A stretch of DNA of 26,287 nt from Parasitella parasitica. Its lineage: Eukaryota > Mucoromycota > Mucoromycetes > Mucorales > Mucoraceae. Shown here one piece after another: positions 9,842 through 21,074 of the stretch; the stretch's first letter is position 1; each line of letters begins with the position of its first letter. The notes below the pieces were generated by a model. That model saw nothing but the letters and a program-made list of their open reading frames with translations, had not been told where the DNA came from and searched no databases. Location: contig MU619287.1 in NCBI GenBank assembly GCA_025201805.1, positions 60,541 to 86,827 of the forward strand, read 5' to 3'. The position numbers and the translations under genes were made by a program.

Positions 9842-11198
9842 ATGAAAATCTCAATTATTAGTGCTGCTCTTTTAGTCACGGCTGGTCAATGGGTATTTGC
9901 ATTGCCTACAACGCAAACCGCAAACGTCGCTGTTGTTGGTAGTGGTTCAGACATTGCCAATGTCACTACTGTTGATAATGATTCAGGTGTTACAGATGCC
10001 ACTGTCGTGGGCAGTGACCCTGATGCTGCTAATGCAACTGCTCCCACCCCTTCTCTTAACGGATGGGCTCCTCAATTCTCTCCAGTCTTTCCCAACCTGA
10101 ACGTATCCAAAGACGCTCTTTCTGAATTCAATAATGGAACCTTAAATCTCAATGCTTCGTTATCAAGAGATACGTTAGACACCAAGAAGTATCCTGAAGC
10201 ATGGAAAAGCCCTGATCCTAAGCATCCTGAAGTCCAAGCAGCAATCAAGCAGATCAAGTGGGATTTTGTCCCCAAGTACAATGTTCACAAAGTCAAGAAT
10301 TATGATCTCGTATTTGATGGCTACGATGAAGATGCTGATAGCGATTGCTGGTGGTCTGCCAGTATGTGCACAAAGCCCAAAGTCAAGTATCTACCTCCCG
10401 ATTTATACACTTGCCCTACTAAAGGTGACTGGGGCCTTTCTTACGATGATGGGCCATTCAATCTTCTTGACAAAGACGACGACGATGCCGAGACTGAAAA
10501 TCTTTACGCTGAACCTGCCTTATACAATTATTTGGCCAAAGAAGATTTGAAGGCTACACTATTTTACATTGGTTCAAATGTCATGACATATCCAGCTGCC
10601 GCTAGACGTGCTCTCTCTGATGGCCATACTCTCTGTTCTCACACATGGTCTCATCCTCCCATGACAACTCAAACCAACGAGCAAGCCGTTGCTGAGCTCT
10701 ATTGGACTCTCAAGGCCATCAAGGAGGCTACTGGTATTACACCTAAATGTTGGAGACCTCCTCAAGGTGATGTTGATGACCGTATTCGTGCGATTGCTCA
10801 CCAAATGGGCATGAGAACTGTGCTTTGGGACCATGATACTGTAAGTTTTCTCTTGTGAACTTATCTCTCTTTTCATTAACTCTTTTTTCCTTTTGAAATA
10901 GAATGACTGGGCTATGCCTGCTCCTGGTGGTGGTGACCTAAAACCCAAGATCGTAGATGGTTACTTCAAGAAATGGACCGAGACAGAAAAAGAGGGGAAG
11001 GAAGAACACGGTGTTTTGGTGCTTGAGCATGAATTGAATCATGCCACCGTGAATATGACTATGAAGTGGTTGCCTACTGTCAAGGAGACTTTCAATGTTG
11101 TATCTGCCATGTCTTGTAACAATGTGCTTCAACCATATTGGGAGGATGGGTTCAAGTATCCTGCTATTCACAACACAACTAATTCTACTTTTGCTTGA
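9842..11198 (+). CDS. Secreted chitin deacetylase (carbohydrate esterase family 4)
   Basis: This enzyme removes N-acetyl groups from chitin to give chitosan, a main wall polymer of mucoralean fungi; it acts in the periplasm or wall. The exons are 9842-10840 and 10902-11198, joined in frame across a 61-bp GT-AG intron, giving 431 aa. Residues 1-20 are a signal peptide (MKISIISAALLVTAGQWVFA), which with the TATA box fixes the start. The following Ser/Thr/Asp/Asn-rich linker holds an imprecise repeat (VVGSGSDIANVT, VVGSDPDAANAT) and many N-glycosylation sites. The NodB domain shows motif 1 LSYDDGP (D202, D203), motif 2 SHTWSHP (H267, H271), motif 3 WRPPQGDVDDR (R305), motif 4 WDHDTNDW (split by the intron) and a motif 5 region VLEHELNHATV. 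Gln308 stands where many homologues have Tyr. There is no GPI signal at the C-terminus, so the protein is probably soluble. It is one of what is usually a large paralogue family. Confidence 0.93.
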
Positions 11199-11245
11199 TT
11201 ATGACCTGTACATACATATTTGAGTTTCATTTCGGCATAAATTAT

Positions 11246-11251
11246 AATAAA
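11246..11251 (+). terminator. Polyadenylation signal of the chitin deacetylase gene
   Basis: AATAAA, 48 nt after the TGA stop, in an A-rich setting; the usual distance for a fungal 3' end. Confidence 0.5.
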
Positions 11252-12310
11252 AAAATAACATGCATATTTTAAAGCAGTAATCATGAACGACGTGTATATA
11301 AAGAAAATAGCTTACCTATTAGACAATGTTTGTTGAGTCTCATAGAAAAAATAGCGTGCTTATAAAATGTGATTTTTTGATTGAATATTGTGATCTATCT
11401 TAGTTAGGGGGAGATACATATACAAAAGTTAAAAACGAGAGAGAGAGGGAGGAGTATGGATATGATTATGGCATTGTACAGTAGATTACTAATAAAATAA
11501 TGGTTGAGAGAAAAAAATATCTTACCTTTCAGTGATTACACAAACGCTTGCACAAGTGTAGCATAACGTTTATGCGTCAAGGCAGAAATTCTATTTTTAA
11601 TCCACTTTTTTGTCGTTTTCGGGTATTATATAATGGCTGTGTAATGTTTCACATACAACACTCTTCCGATAATTATAGATTAAACGTTGGTGGTCATACA
11701 ATGAATCAGCTTCAATCATGGCTATTGATAATTATGTAGCCGATTACTGAACACGACTGAAACATATTCATCTGGTTGTATCAATGTCATACGTTGATGC
11801 ATGTATTTATAGAAATATTCGTTTATAAATAAAAAGGCAATGCATATATTTCGATGGACAGCATACATGATGCCATTCATTAATTTACCAGCAAACGCAT
11901 GATTTGGCAGCGATTTAAAGGGTCCCTGACCTGGAAATTCTAGCTTTCTGAAGCCTATATTCAGGGCCAAACCATCCTTCCATTCAGAAGGAAGACTTTG
12001 GCTCTTAAACATGACCTTGATCTGGAGAGTGTCTATCCCTGCATCTATGCTTCAAAAGCTATCAACAGATCAGAAGCATAGATTATGATCTCGACAATTG
12101 ATTTTATCCCGGGTATCGCAATGAGATAAAGGAGACTCATGAAGTTAACGAAATGGTCAAGCATATAGGATTTATTAGATAAAAGATATGGCATACAATG
12201 AATATTTATACATAAAAATAGCATGTTATAACAAGGATGGGGCATAAAAAAGAAGGGATTATATATTTGAAAAAAAATATGTATATTGATAAAGAGAAAT
12301 GTATGATGTG
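11252..12310. other. Intergenic, no gene supported
   Basis: AT-rich region between the chitin deacetylase 3' end and the 3' end of the minus-strand gene at 12311. It includes a (GA) microsatellite near 11437-11447. A 96-codon minus-strand frame (11722-12012) has an N-terminal half of somewhat protein-like composition (EWKDGLALNIGFRKLEF) but no partner exon or recognised motif; it may be a relic. Confidence 0.45.
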
Positions 12311-13585
12311 TTAAGGGTTACCGCTACCACCACTGCCACTGGCATTACAACGCTTCGTCACTGATGATTTGCGACGTCGATTCTTTAAATTTAACAATAG
12401 CACACCTGTGGTTGGGTATGTGTTTGGAGGTGGGATAGGTTCTGGTGACAACTTCCGTTTTGTATTTTGATATGGAGATGAGGCTCTACGTAATTTAGCC
12501 CGAAGTGCTTCCATTACCTTGTCATGGTCTAATGGTTGTGTGGGAGGAACAGTTGTTGGAAGAGAAAGAGGTGGTTTGTTGTTTATATCCAAATCATCTA
12601 GGCTCATTACACTTTCATAAGACAGAGTTCTATGGATATTGGCCGATCTTAAAGATTTGGTTTTATTTTGTTGCTGTAGCTGGCAAGGATTCAGTAGTAT
12701 TGGGCTATGGCTTTTTGATTTTGTGTGCTTCATCCTATTGCCAGTGTTATTACTAAATGGTAGATCAGATGGAATAACTGGAGTAGCTTTCAGCGTTGCA
12801 ATGGTATTTAAAGAGGGATAGAGTGGTAGATCGTCCATATCAGGAGAGCAAGATATTGATTGCTGATGATGACACATGTCAAATGCAGACGGTGAAAGTA
12901 CATCTATAGAAGGTGAGGAGGAAGTGATGCTTGCAGTTTCTTGATTTTGTATAAACGGATATTCAGATATGAATGTGCCAGGTAGTGGACACGCGTCCAG
13001 CCTTGCCTGCAAGGGATTCGATTGATGTGAAGTTGAAACCTGATATGATTGACGATCTAACGACGGATTAAAGTAGGAATGCTCAAAAGCGAAGGCATCG
13101 TACTGTTGATGGTGAATCAAAAAATCATCTGTGCACAATAATTCAGTCATTTACTGACAATATACACACATGGAAAACCCCAAAAACTTACCAAATGATT
13201 GTCTAATGTCATTGCTAGTGTTGTTGTTGCTACTGCCCTCTTGACGTTGGTTCATTTCATATTCAATAAATTTCGACTGCAAGCGAGCTTCCTCTGCTTG
13301 ACGCCATTCTTCAGCAGTTTTTCTCTGTTTTAAAAATGGAAATCAGTATCTTGTCAATAATGTATAAACGCAGTGATGCCGTACCTTGTCTTCTTCTGCT
13401 TTAGCTGCCAAAATGCGGTCTAGCAATTGTGAATTATCTTGATATTTTAGTAGCAGTTCACCGACAGAAATGTCACTTGGATTGCTTGTCTGGATCGTAT
13501 CTTGGTACAATGGCTGATAGTGTTCGTCCGTAGTAATGCTAGAATGAGTTGGATTACAAACATCATTTGGCTGTTTCGGAGGCAT
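12311..13585 (-). CDS. Low-complexity, probably nuclear regulatory protein, unknown family
   Basis: Exons 13385-13585, 13192-13324 and 12311-13128 join in frame (introns 60 and 63 bp, GT-AG) to give 383 aa. Residues about 40-100 form one charged helical module: SVGELLLKYQDNSQLLDRIL, then AAKAEEDK, then, across the first intron, RKTAEEWRQAEEARLQSKF. This resembles a coiled-coil or short helical interaction segment. The rest is rich in Ser, Pro, Gln, His and Asn and looks disordered, with an acidic ESVMSLDDLDINN patch and a basic C-terminus (LKNRRRKSSVTKR) that could be a nuclear localisation signal. No zinc finger, bZIP, homeobox or HMG motif is present. I do not recognise the family. The features fit a transcription cofactor, but that is inference. 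The upstream region contains a CT-rich tract on the coding strand, common in fungal promoters and leaders. Confidence 0.72.
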
Positions 13586-15187
13586 AATTATATTTTATTT
13601 TTCAAATGTTCAATGATAGCATGAAGATATGTAAATGTCGGCCGTTCTTTGTGTCAGACGTATACTGTCTTTTTTTCTTTCTTTAAGCTCAATTTAGTAT
13701 ATATGCTTTTAAAAAATATTAGAGATATCAAATCGAGTTACAAAAGAGAGAGAGAGAGAGAGAAAAAAGAAAGTTGTCGAAAAACTTTGCTTATATATAC
13801 ATGAAAAAAAAAAAAAAAAAGGTTAAAAATAAATCGGTAGCTTAAGTCGGTGAGTTAAACCCATATACATCATATGCCTAAAAGTTGTGTAAAACAAAAA
13901 AAAAAATAGGTTACCTCCCCTCAAATTGTTATTTTTTGCATCTAATAGAATCTGTGTATGTGTAAATGAAAAAAGGGTAAAGATTTATTTGTGTAAGCGT
14001 GTGTAATGCGAGCTGGTAGACAGCCATTAGAAACCACGTTTTGTGTGGCAGCCAAAAGAAAAAGCCAGGTACAGAATCATGATGGGTTAAAAATAATCTC
14101 CATCAAAAGCTGGATCTACCAGTAACATCAGCTTGTGTACCTCGATTTTCGGTATTGTTTTACAGTTTTCAAGAAGGAAAAGATCAAGTGGTTGACATCG
14201 AATTGACTCAAATATCAATTGAAGACTTTTTTGTTATGATACGTCCCTAATATTTGTATTGGAATACTGTGAGTATCCATTCCGTGTGAGAGCGTAAAAA
14301 TATGTTTGTTTTCTTGAATGCTCTCCTTACTCAACTGACAGCAGTTACAAAAACAACCCTCGCCCTACAAAGAAATCAATGCTGCTCTAAATTTAACATC
14401 TAAAAATAACCTGTTTTGAGTCCCCAATGCATGAGTTTCAAATGACGGTACTATAGCAGCCATGGACAAACAAAATGGACCCTCATTATTACCATGGGAA
14501 CATCTGTATTTGTATATAATTATCCGAGTTTGGCTGAGGATGATAGAATAATGCAGCATTGCAATTCAAATGTTAGCATAACAAAAATAAAAAAAAGGAG
14601 GTTATGTATAAACAAAAGAATCAAATGTGAGTTGCTATTTCGTGGATTGATTTTATTTTTAGCAAACACACACTTTTTTTTTGGTGTCTTGTTCTGCTTG
14701 AAGCAAATGTCTTGCAGCTATTGTTAGCATAAATTCCACATTGAAAAAGTTACATAGTCCAGCTTGATGGCAATTGCCAAGTAGCTAAGTTGGGTATGCA
14801 TGTCTTAAACTTCGATTCAACTTTAATTGTACCAAGTAATGCAAGCACGATAGTCCGTATAACCAGTTAATACCGCGTACAAAATGGTTCATAACAGCTC
14901 CATGTCAATTGAACGAGCCATTAGCAAAATATGAATGAAGAAAAAAACGATTTGATTGAGGTAATTTCCAATATATTTGTTTAAAAATAACAGGAGAAAA
15001 CGGTTACTGAATTAAATATTGGAAATACAAACATCGTTTGTTGTATGACGAAATATTACCAGTTACAGTGCCTGTTCATCATAAATCGTATAAGCCCAAA
15101 CAGTTTAATTTTTATGATGTATTATAATGTATTAACTTTTTATGATCGCTCAATAACTTCTATAAATATACAATCCAGAATTAAAAT
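13586..15187. other. Intergenic; upstream of the 383-aa gene, downstream of the lactate permease
   Basis: No gene supported. It holds an (AG) microsatellite at 13745-13763, an A-run near 13804-13820 and several T- or A-rich tracts. Short frames (14365-14559, 14494-14727, 15045-15350) lack family signals, and the last overlaps the permease gene antisense. Confidence 0.5.
13745..13763. repeat. (AG)n microsatellite
   Basis: About nine AG units, 160 bp upstream of the minus-strand start at 13585. On the coding strand it reads as a CT tract. Confidence 0.85.
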
Positions 15188-17541
15188 TCATCCACCAGCA
15201 GGAATCATCTCTGGTAAAAGGTATTGCTGGATGCATGCCATTGCACCCATTATACAGCACATGCCTACGGAATGTATGATGGTACGTCTCAATATTTGTC
15301 CTTCTTTTCCCTGCAATCCGATTGTAGACACGCCTGTAGTTAGGTTTTGAGGAGACACCATTTTGGACGTGATTGCACCCGCCGAGTTGGTTGCAGCCAT
15401 CAGTATCGTGGAGAGTCCGATTTCTCTGGCTGCTACTACTTGCAAATTACCAAATAGTGAATTTGCTGAAGTATCACTGCCTGATAGAAAGCAAGCGATC
15501 CAGCCTAACCAAGCTGATAAAAATGGAAATGCGCGGCCCACTGAAGACAGTTGATATCCAATCGTATAAACAATACCTGCATGAATTTAAATAATCAAGT
15601 CTTTTCATCTTTTGTTTCTCTTCTTACCTGAATAATTTAATAAATACGCAAATGCCATAATCAGCGACACTGTGATAGTGGGTCTATAAAGTTGTATTGC
15701 TGTATCTCTCAGTGCGGTGGGAAATATTCGAGGATGAGCTCCATTGAGCATAACAATGGCCGAGAATGGTACAGTAGAAACCAGAATGGCGGTTCCTATC
15801 GCTAAGGGTTGAAAACCCCAAATTGCGTCGTATTTCTTACCATACAGCGTCAGCCAAACCTTGTATATGTATACATATATATATATATATAATTTTTGTG
15901 CTTTTAGCGCATCGTACTTTGTGATCTATTGATTTGTTTTTACCTGTTGATGTAAATGTGGCCATTGTACATTGATCTGGCCCACATTCGTTATTTTTGC
16001 AAAGGACCATCTATAAAAAAAATCATCATCATCAGTGTATTTATCAAATAGACTAATGCCAACTTACATCATCACTACACCAACCACAAAAGCCCATGGA
16101 CTCCATGCTAGTCCTGTTTCCTTCCAACTTGCTTTTTCATATACGTGATCTGCTGTTGTAGCAACTGTAATACGAGATTGTGTATCACCCTGCTGAATAA
16201 TCCTGTCACTCTTTTTGGTCGCTACATCTTCAGATGATGCTATCGAAGACTCAGAGGCTGAATTATCCTGATGCTCTGCCATCATTGCATCTTTCTTTGA
16301 GTAGACCAAGTTGTCACTACCATCACTGCCTGCAACCGAGTTAATTTTTTCACTCTGCTTCACAGAACATGATAACGACTCGTCATTCGCGAACAAAAAG
16401 TCCATGTTTGCCTTGTATTTTGCCCTATAAGGAGGCTTCCAATATTGCACAAATCCCATGGTGCAAATTAAAGAAAGTAAACCAGCTATCAGGTCAGGCA
16501 ATTCAGGACCTACCCAGTTAGCAAACACTGCTTGCACTGTAGCAAACACCAATCCTGATACTAAAGCAACCGGCCAACATTCAAACAATCCTTCCCGGAA
16601 CCCTGCATAAATTGTAAGCGTGTAGGCTGGTAAGAATACACTAACAAATGGCAATTGACGGCCCATCATGGCTGACAATGACATCAGAGGCAATTCAGTC
16701 AATGCTGCCAAAGTTGCGACTGGAGTACCCAAGCTACCAAATGCTACAGGTGTGGTGTTGAATAACAAGGTGTAAACAATAGCATCAATTGGGTCAAACC
16801 TAAGAGTTGACATGCATGCTTGTTAAAAACAAATCATCCCCGTAGGGAATGCAGTTTTATAGCTTACCCTAAAGATACCAGCAGCGAGGAACAAATAGCA
16901 CCCGGTACACCGAATCCTGCTACACCTAAACAGACATGCATGCTTGTCAGCCATTATATTCATACGGGTGTACGGCGTGTAAAAACCTTCCAACAAAGAA
17001 CCAAAGCAAAAAGATATAATCAACAGAAGAACTCTCTTATCAGGAGGTGTGTTGCTTATCATCCACTTTCGAAATAGGTGAAAGACGCCAGATCGAATCG
17101 TAATATTGTACAAATACCTAAAGAATGTGTTTAAAATGAGCGATCTTTCACAGTGAAAACAACATATACACACATGGCGTTCACTACAATCCACATAATT
17201 GGCCAGTTTGCATAAACAATGCCATATCCAATTGCCTCGAAAGCTTGTTGTGGTGGCATATGCCAACCAAAAATAGCAATAAATATACTAGACACACACT
17301 TTGCGTTATAACATATCTATAACGAGAATAGTATGTTTGTAAGAGCTTACCATGTAAAAAGCCCGCTGAACGCTGCATAATAGGCAGGTACACGAAATGC
17401 ACCTAATAGTACAAGTACAACAATCAGTGGTATGATGCCCACAAAGAACGATCCAATGAGGCTATTGCCAATGGGCGTTAATGGCTGTATAAATATGCCT
17501 TCCTTTATCACCGAGTCTGGAGGTGGAACACCTAGTGCCAT
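15188..17541 (-). CDS. L-lactate permease, bacterial LctP/LldP family (TC 2.A.14)
   Basis: Eight exons join in frame: 17351-17541, 17174-17287, 16987-17117, 16868-16925, 16068-16799, 15944-16010, 15628-15859 and 15188-15576, encoding 637 aa. Introns are 51-84 bp, GT-AG; the one at 15860-15943 holds an (AT) repeat. Family landmarks lie in the right order: WPIMWIVVNAMYLYNITIRS (exons 2-3), SLLEGVAGFGVPGAI (E145-G151, split between exons 3 and 4), NTTPVAFGSLGTP, FLSGSDTSANSLFGNLQ, and AATNSAGAITSKMVSPQNL near the C-terminus. The family imports lactate or glycolate with protons through about 12-14 membrane spans. Bacterial members are near 550 aa. The excess here is mainly a hydrophilic Ser/Asp/Lys-rich loop of about 95 residues (roughly 295-390), probably cytoplasmic. 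The family is mainly bacterial, so the gene may be an old acquisition that has gained introns. Location (plasma membrane or organelle) is not evident. Confidence 0.9.
15875..15891. repeat. (AT)n microsatellite in a permease intron
   Basis: Alternating AT of about 8 units inside the sixth intron of the lactate permease gene; this intron (84 bp) is the longest in the gene. Confidence 0.8.
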
Positions 17542-18651
17542 TGAAATATGTGAGAACTAAAATGTGCCTTGAAAATTATTCAAAAAAAAAAAAAAAAAAG
17601 GAGAAAACGAAAGAGAAAAGGTTTTCATTGACAAAAATATATAAAAAGAAAAAGGGGAATTGTAGCTGTTGATTACATTACATTTGCAAATCATGATTTG
17701 TTTATGCATCGGTTTTAAATGCATCATGGCGCACAAGACGGGTGGATTAGGTTGAATTCATGTGTATGTATATGTTTGCATTAATTATGTTTGTGAGTTT
17801 GCGAATATCATTTCGTACGCAAAATGTCCATTGCCTAAAAAGATGATTAAAGTATAGTTCAGTATTTTTCGGTGCCAAATACAATTTTGCAGATCTTTAT
17901 GCAGGCCATTCGCATAAAGTGATAGACCCTACCACAACAAAAACAAAATATATGCAACCAATGAGCCCATCATCTAAGGCCAAGTGTAAATAATGCCGAG
18001 CAAGAAGCAGATAGCAAAGCAGTAGGTTTGGAACGAATACATTTTTTTGACCCATATGGAAGAATTGATGCTGTATTATGCGTCGATACATAACAAGAAC
18101 ACTACTACTTCCGCATGTGACTCTTGATGTATGGTCAATACATTCTTGTAAAATGCTGACAGGTCTATTGACAAAGAGGGTCCAAAGGCTATTGATACAA
18201 GAAAAAGCATTACACTACTGTTTCTATCCATCTACTATGCTTAGTAGTAAACAGTTCCTGAGATGAATTATTACCGTATCATCACTATGGAATCCTTAAA
18301 ACTCAATTCCAGGAGAGGGTAAGGATGATGGTTATTTTGTGGAAAGAAATGTATGAATCCCTTTTATCGCCGCAGCATAATGTACATCAATAGACTACTT
18401 GTATCAAGATGGTACATTAATAAACACATATATGCATCATCAATAATACGAAAGTATGAATTCATGCTAAAATAAACTACCATATTATATTTCCAACTTC
18501 AAATTGAATACATGATGTTTTACAAAATATAACAATATCGCTAATTAGCATCTGCAAGGTAATGTTGATGAAGTTTTACACTGCACAGCTACGCACTATT
18601 TTTATTGTTATTTAAAGCATTCTTTGCAATGTAAGTAGCGTTTATTCCTGA
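17542..18651. other. Intergenic between permease start and P450 stop
   Basis: AT-rich promoter region of the lactate permease at the left: an A-run at 17581-17599 and TATATA-like sequence near 17638-17645. The rest shows no supported gene; open frames are under 65 codons with no motifs. Confidence 0.5.
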
Positions 18652-20805
18652 TCAATAACGCGACGATAAAACTACTTTCATGTCAACTGCATTCAAGAGA
18701 ATAATGCCTTTGGTAATCAAGCCATTTTTATGAATACTATCCTTTGGCAGTGTCCATTTATATTTCCTCACTAAAACATAATCCAAACAGAAGAATAAGT
18801 TTTCATACTTACGTAACAGACAAAATCACTTACAAAACATGGACAGCATCACCTTTTGTTCGTTCACAGCAAAGCTGCGACCAATGCAATGACGAGAACC
18901 ACCGCCAAATGGAACATACGTCAAGCCTGAGCCTGCATGTTGTTCTGCCTCACCTCCAGGTAAAAAGCGGTCTGGGTTAAATAAGTTAGGAGAGCTCCAA
19001 TACTTTGGATTTTTATGGATACTGATAGTATCAATGACGATAGTTGATCCTTTTGGAATGAATGTTTCTCCCAACATGCAATCTTCGGAAGCAAGGCGAG
19101 GACTACTTACAGCAACTGGAGAGTGCAGCCGAAGTGTCTGATAACGCGATAACTGGTTAAAGCCGAAATCTGATTCATTATCATACCTTGCAAAATACCT
19201 CTTTTATGACCATATTTAAATAGTCCATTTTGGACACCTGTTCTGCTGTTGGTAGTACATCTATCTTGTCGTCTCCCAGGATAGAAATTACTTCGTTTCT
19301 TGCCTTTTCTTGAATATCCTATATTTTACGCATGTTTGTATATTTTTTAACGCTGCAATAATATAGTCGTAATTATAGGTTGTGCAGAGCCAAGTACCTG
19401 ATTGACGGCAAGCTCGTACATGAAAAATAGCATTGCAGCTGTTGTAGTATCATGCCCGGCAGTGAACAGCACACACATATTACTCTGAAATCCATAGTTT
19501 AGGTCAATATGTGTGCAGATATATAATCTAATATTTACCAGCAGCATGTCGTTACTAATATCCGAGATATCTTGATTTTCGTTTGTATCGGCACTCTCAA
19601 TTAGCAGCGTTAAAATGTCTTTTTCACTTGCTTTTTCAGCTGGGCTGTTTGTGTCTCCACGAGAAATCGCTAGCTCCTTCATTTTTTTTTTCTCTGTCAA
19701 TAATGATCTCTTTTTTGTAATGATCTCTCGAACCATGTCCAAAAACACATCCAATTCCTTGTGAATCTCTTGGCGCTTTGGGAATAGCCAAAGATAGTCT
19801 GTATCCAAGCTTGGAAAAAAGAAAAAGAGTGGATCCATAATTGCTTCAGTTACTTTACCGTATCTCAGGACGTATTCACTCTTTGAATCTTGTAGCGAAT
19901 TGAATTTAAAGTCTTTTGTAATGGCATTAGGTCAGCTAGCAAATCTTTGCTCCATCATTTCGCTTACCAAACCCTGCATCGCCAATGACGTCCAAGGTGT
20001 AGTTTGTGAGAAAGCTACCTAAATCAACGACATTTTCGTCATTGGAAGCTGTTGACTTTGCTATAGAGGAGAATAGCTTTTCTGTATACAGACCAAATAA
20101 ACTGATGGGCATTGCACTGTGGAAGGCAGGGTTCGCAATCTTTGAAATACATTAAAAACGATGCATTCATGCTATAAGCCATGTTAGTACACTTTACTCG
20201 TCTTTGGCGCTTCCATTCTGCTCCAGTGGAGAAGAATAAGTTGTTTGATCTTGCAGAAAACTTGCCGCTGTAGGTCCCAGCATGATTTGCAGTCAAATCA
20301 AGCTTGGGAAACAAGTCTGCATACGACGGTTAGTATGGCTTGTCATCGCTATATAAAACGAAATCCGCGTTTACCGTTCTTGTTGTAAACAATCTTTGCA
20401 AGCTCAGGCTCTGTTACATATATATTCCATATTTTTCTGCTAGGACGCTAAATTGCCAAAGATTAATCTACTATAGCCGTGTTCAAGCAATGATAGCCAT
20501 TTTTTTTTTTTTTTTTTTACCAAATAAAGACCATCAGGACTTCTAGCAATGACTGGATCGATATATTTCTTGGTGATTTCCACCAGTGACTGAGCCCTTA
20601 GGAACGCCATCATGATTCCCACATAGCTAGCATTGGGTATATGCTTTAGTCTCTTTGGAGGAGAGGTTGCATTTTTAAAGAGAACAAAAGTCAGTGTAGC
20701 AACAATAGCCGTGCTAATAGATAAAATCTTTTTCGAACGAGACAAGCTATTTGATTCTTTTACTATAGCGTTTAAAGTCGACAAAATAAGCGAGTTTGAT
20801 TCCAT
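18652..20805 (-). CDS. Cytochrome P450 monooxygenase (membrane-bound, class II type)
   Basis: Nine exons join in frame: 20521-20805, 20375-20447, 20198-20316, 19968-20139, 19539-19912, 19398-19484, 19199-19318, 18834-19137 and 18652-18770, giving 550 aa. Introns are 54-79 bp. An N-terminal anchor lies near residues 26-43 (ILSISTAIVATLTFVLF), followed by a Pro-containing hinge. The C-helix reads EWKRQRRIANPAFH. The I-helix oxygen-binding motif is AGHDTT (350-355). ExxR is E410-T-L-R413, split by an intron. The PERF-like segment is NPDRF, and the haem loop is FGGGSRHCIG with Cys494 as ligand. It would sit in the ER and take electrons from P450 reductase, possibly also from cytochrome b5. The substrate cannot be read from sequence. 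The style resembles the expanded mucoralean P450 families, but I cannot assign a CYP number. GTAAGT and GTAAAG inside exons 8 and 5 read through in frame and are treated as coding. Confidence 0.93.
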
Positions 20806-21074
20806 TTTTGCAAGCTAAAGAAGAAAGCCGTAAAATAGTACCCTGATCATGGCTTTTTCTTAGAAATGACACTATTTGTCTGCTGACGTACAGTTTGCTG
20901 GAAAAAGCCGCAGAAACATGCATATACGATGCATGAGACTTACACAAAAACACTGAAGGCTATATTAGGCTCATTGCCCTCAAGATGTCTCGAAACCACA
21001 CGGTCATAAAAACCCAATTCTTGATGGCAAAAGAGCTCAAGTGTATATTTACAGGGTATAAAACGTGATTTCGC
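20806..21074. promoter_or_regulatory. P450 upstream region and RMI1 3' flank
   Basis: 269 bp between the P450 start and the RMI1 stop, both on the minus strand. It must hold the P450 promoter. No clear minus-strand TATA box is seen; a TATAAAA on the plus strand at 21057-21063 faces the wrong way for either gene. Confidence 0.4.

Noticed and set aside
11722..12012. 96-codon minus-strand frame
   Set aside because: Partly protein-like, but there is no motif, no joining exon and no promoter; kept only as a comment in the intergenic entry.
16823..17266. 147-codon minus-strand frame
   Set aside because: It reads through three introns and the wrong frame of permease exons; the spliced model restores the LctP motifs.
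19120..19125. GTAAGT inside P450 exon 8 as a splice donor
   Set aside because: Reading through keeps the expected frame and spacing between the ExxR helix and the MLGETFIPKG segment.
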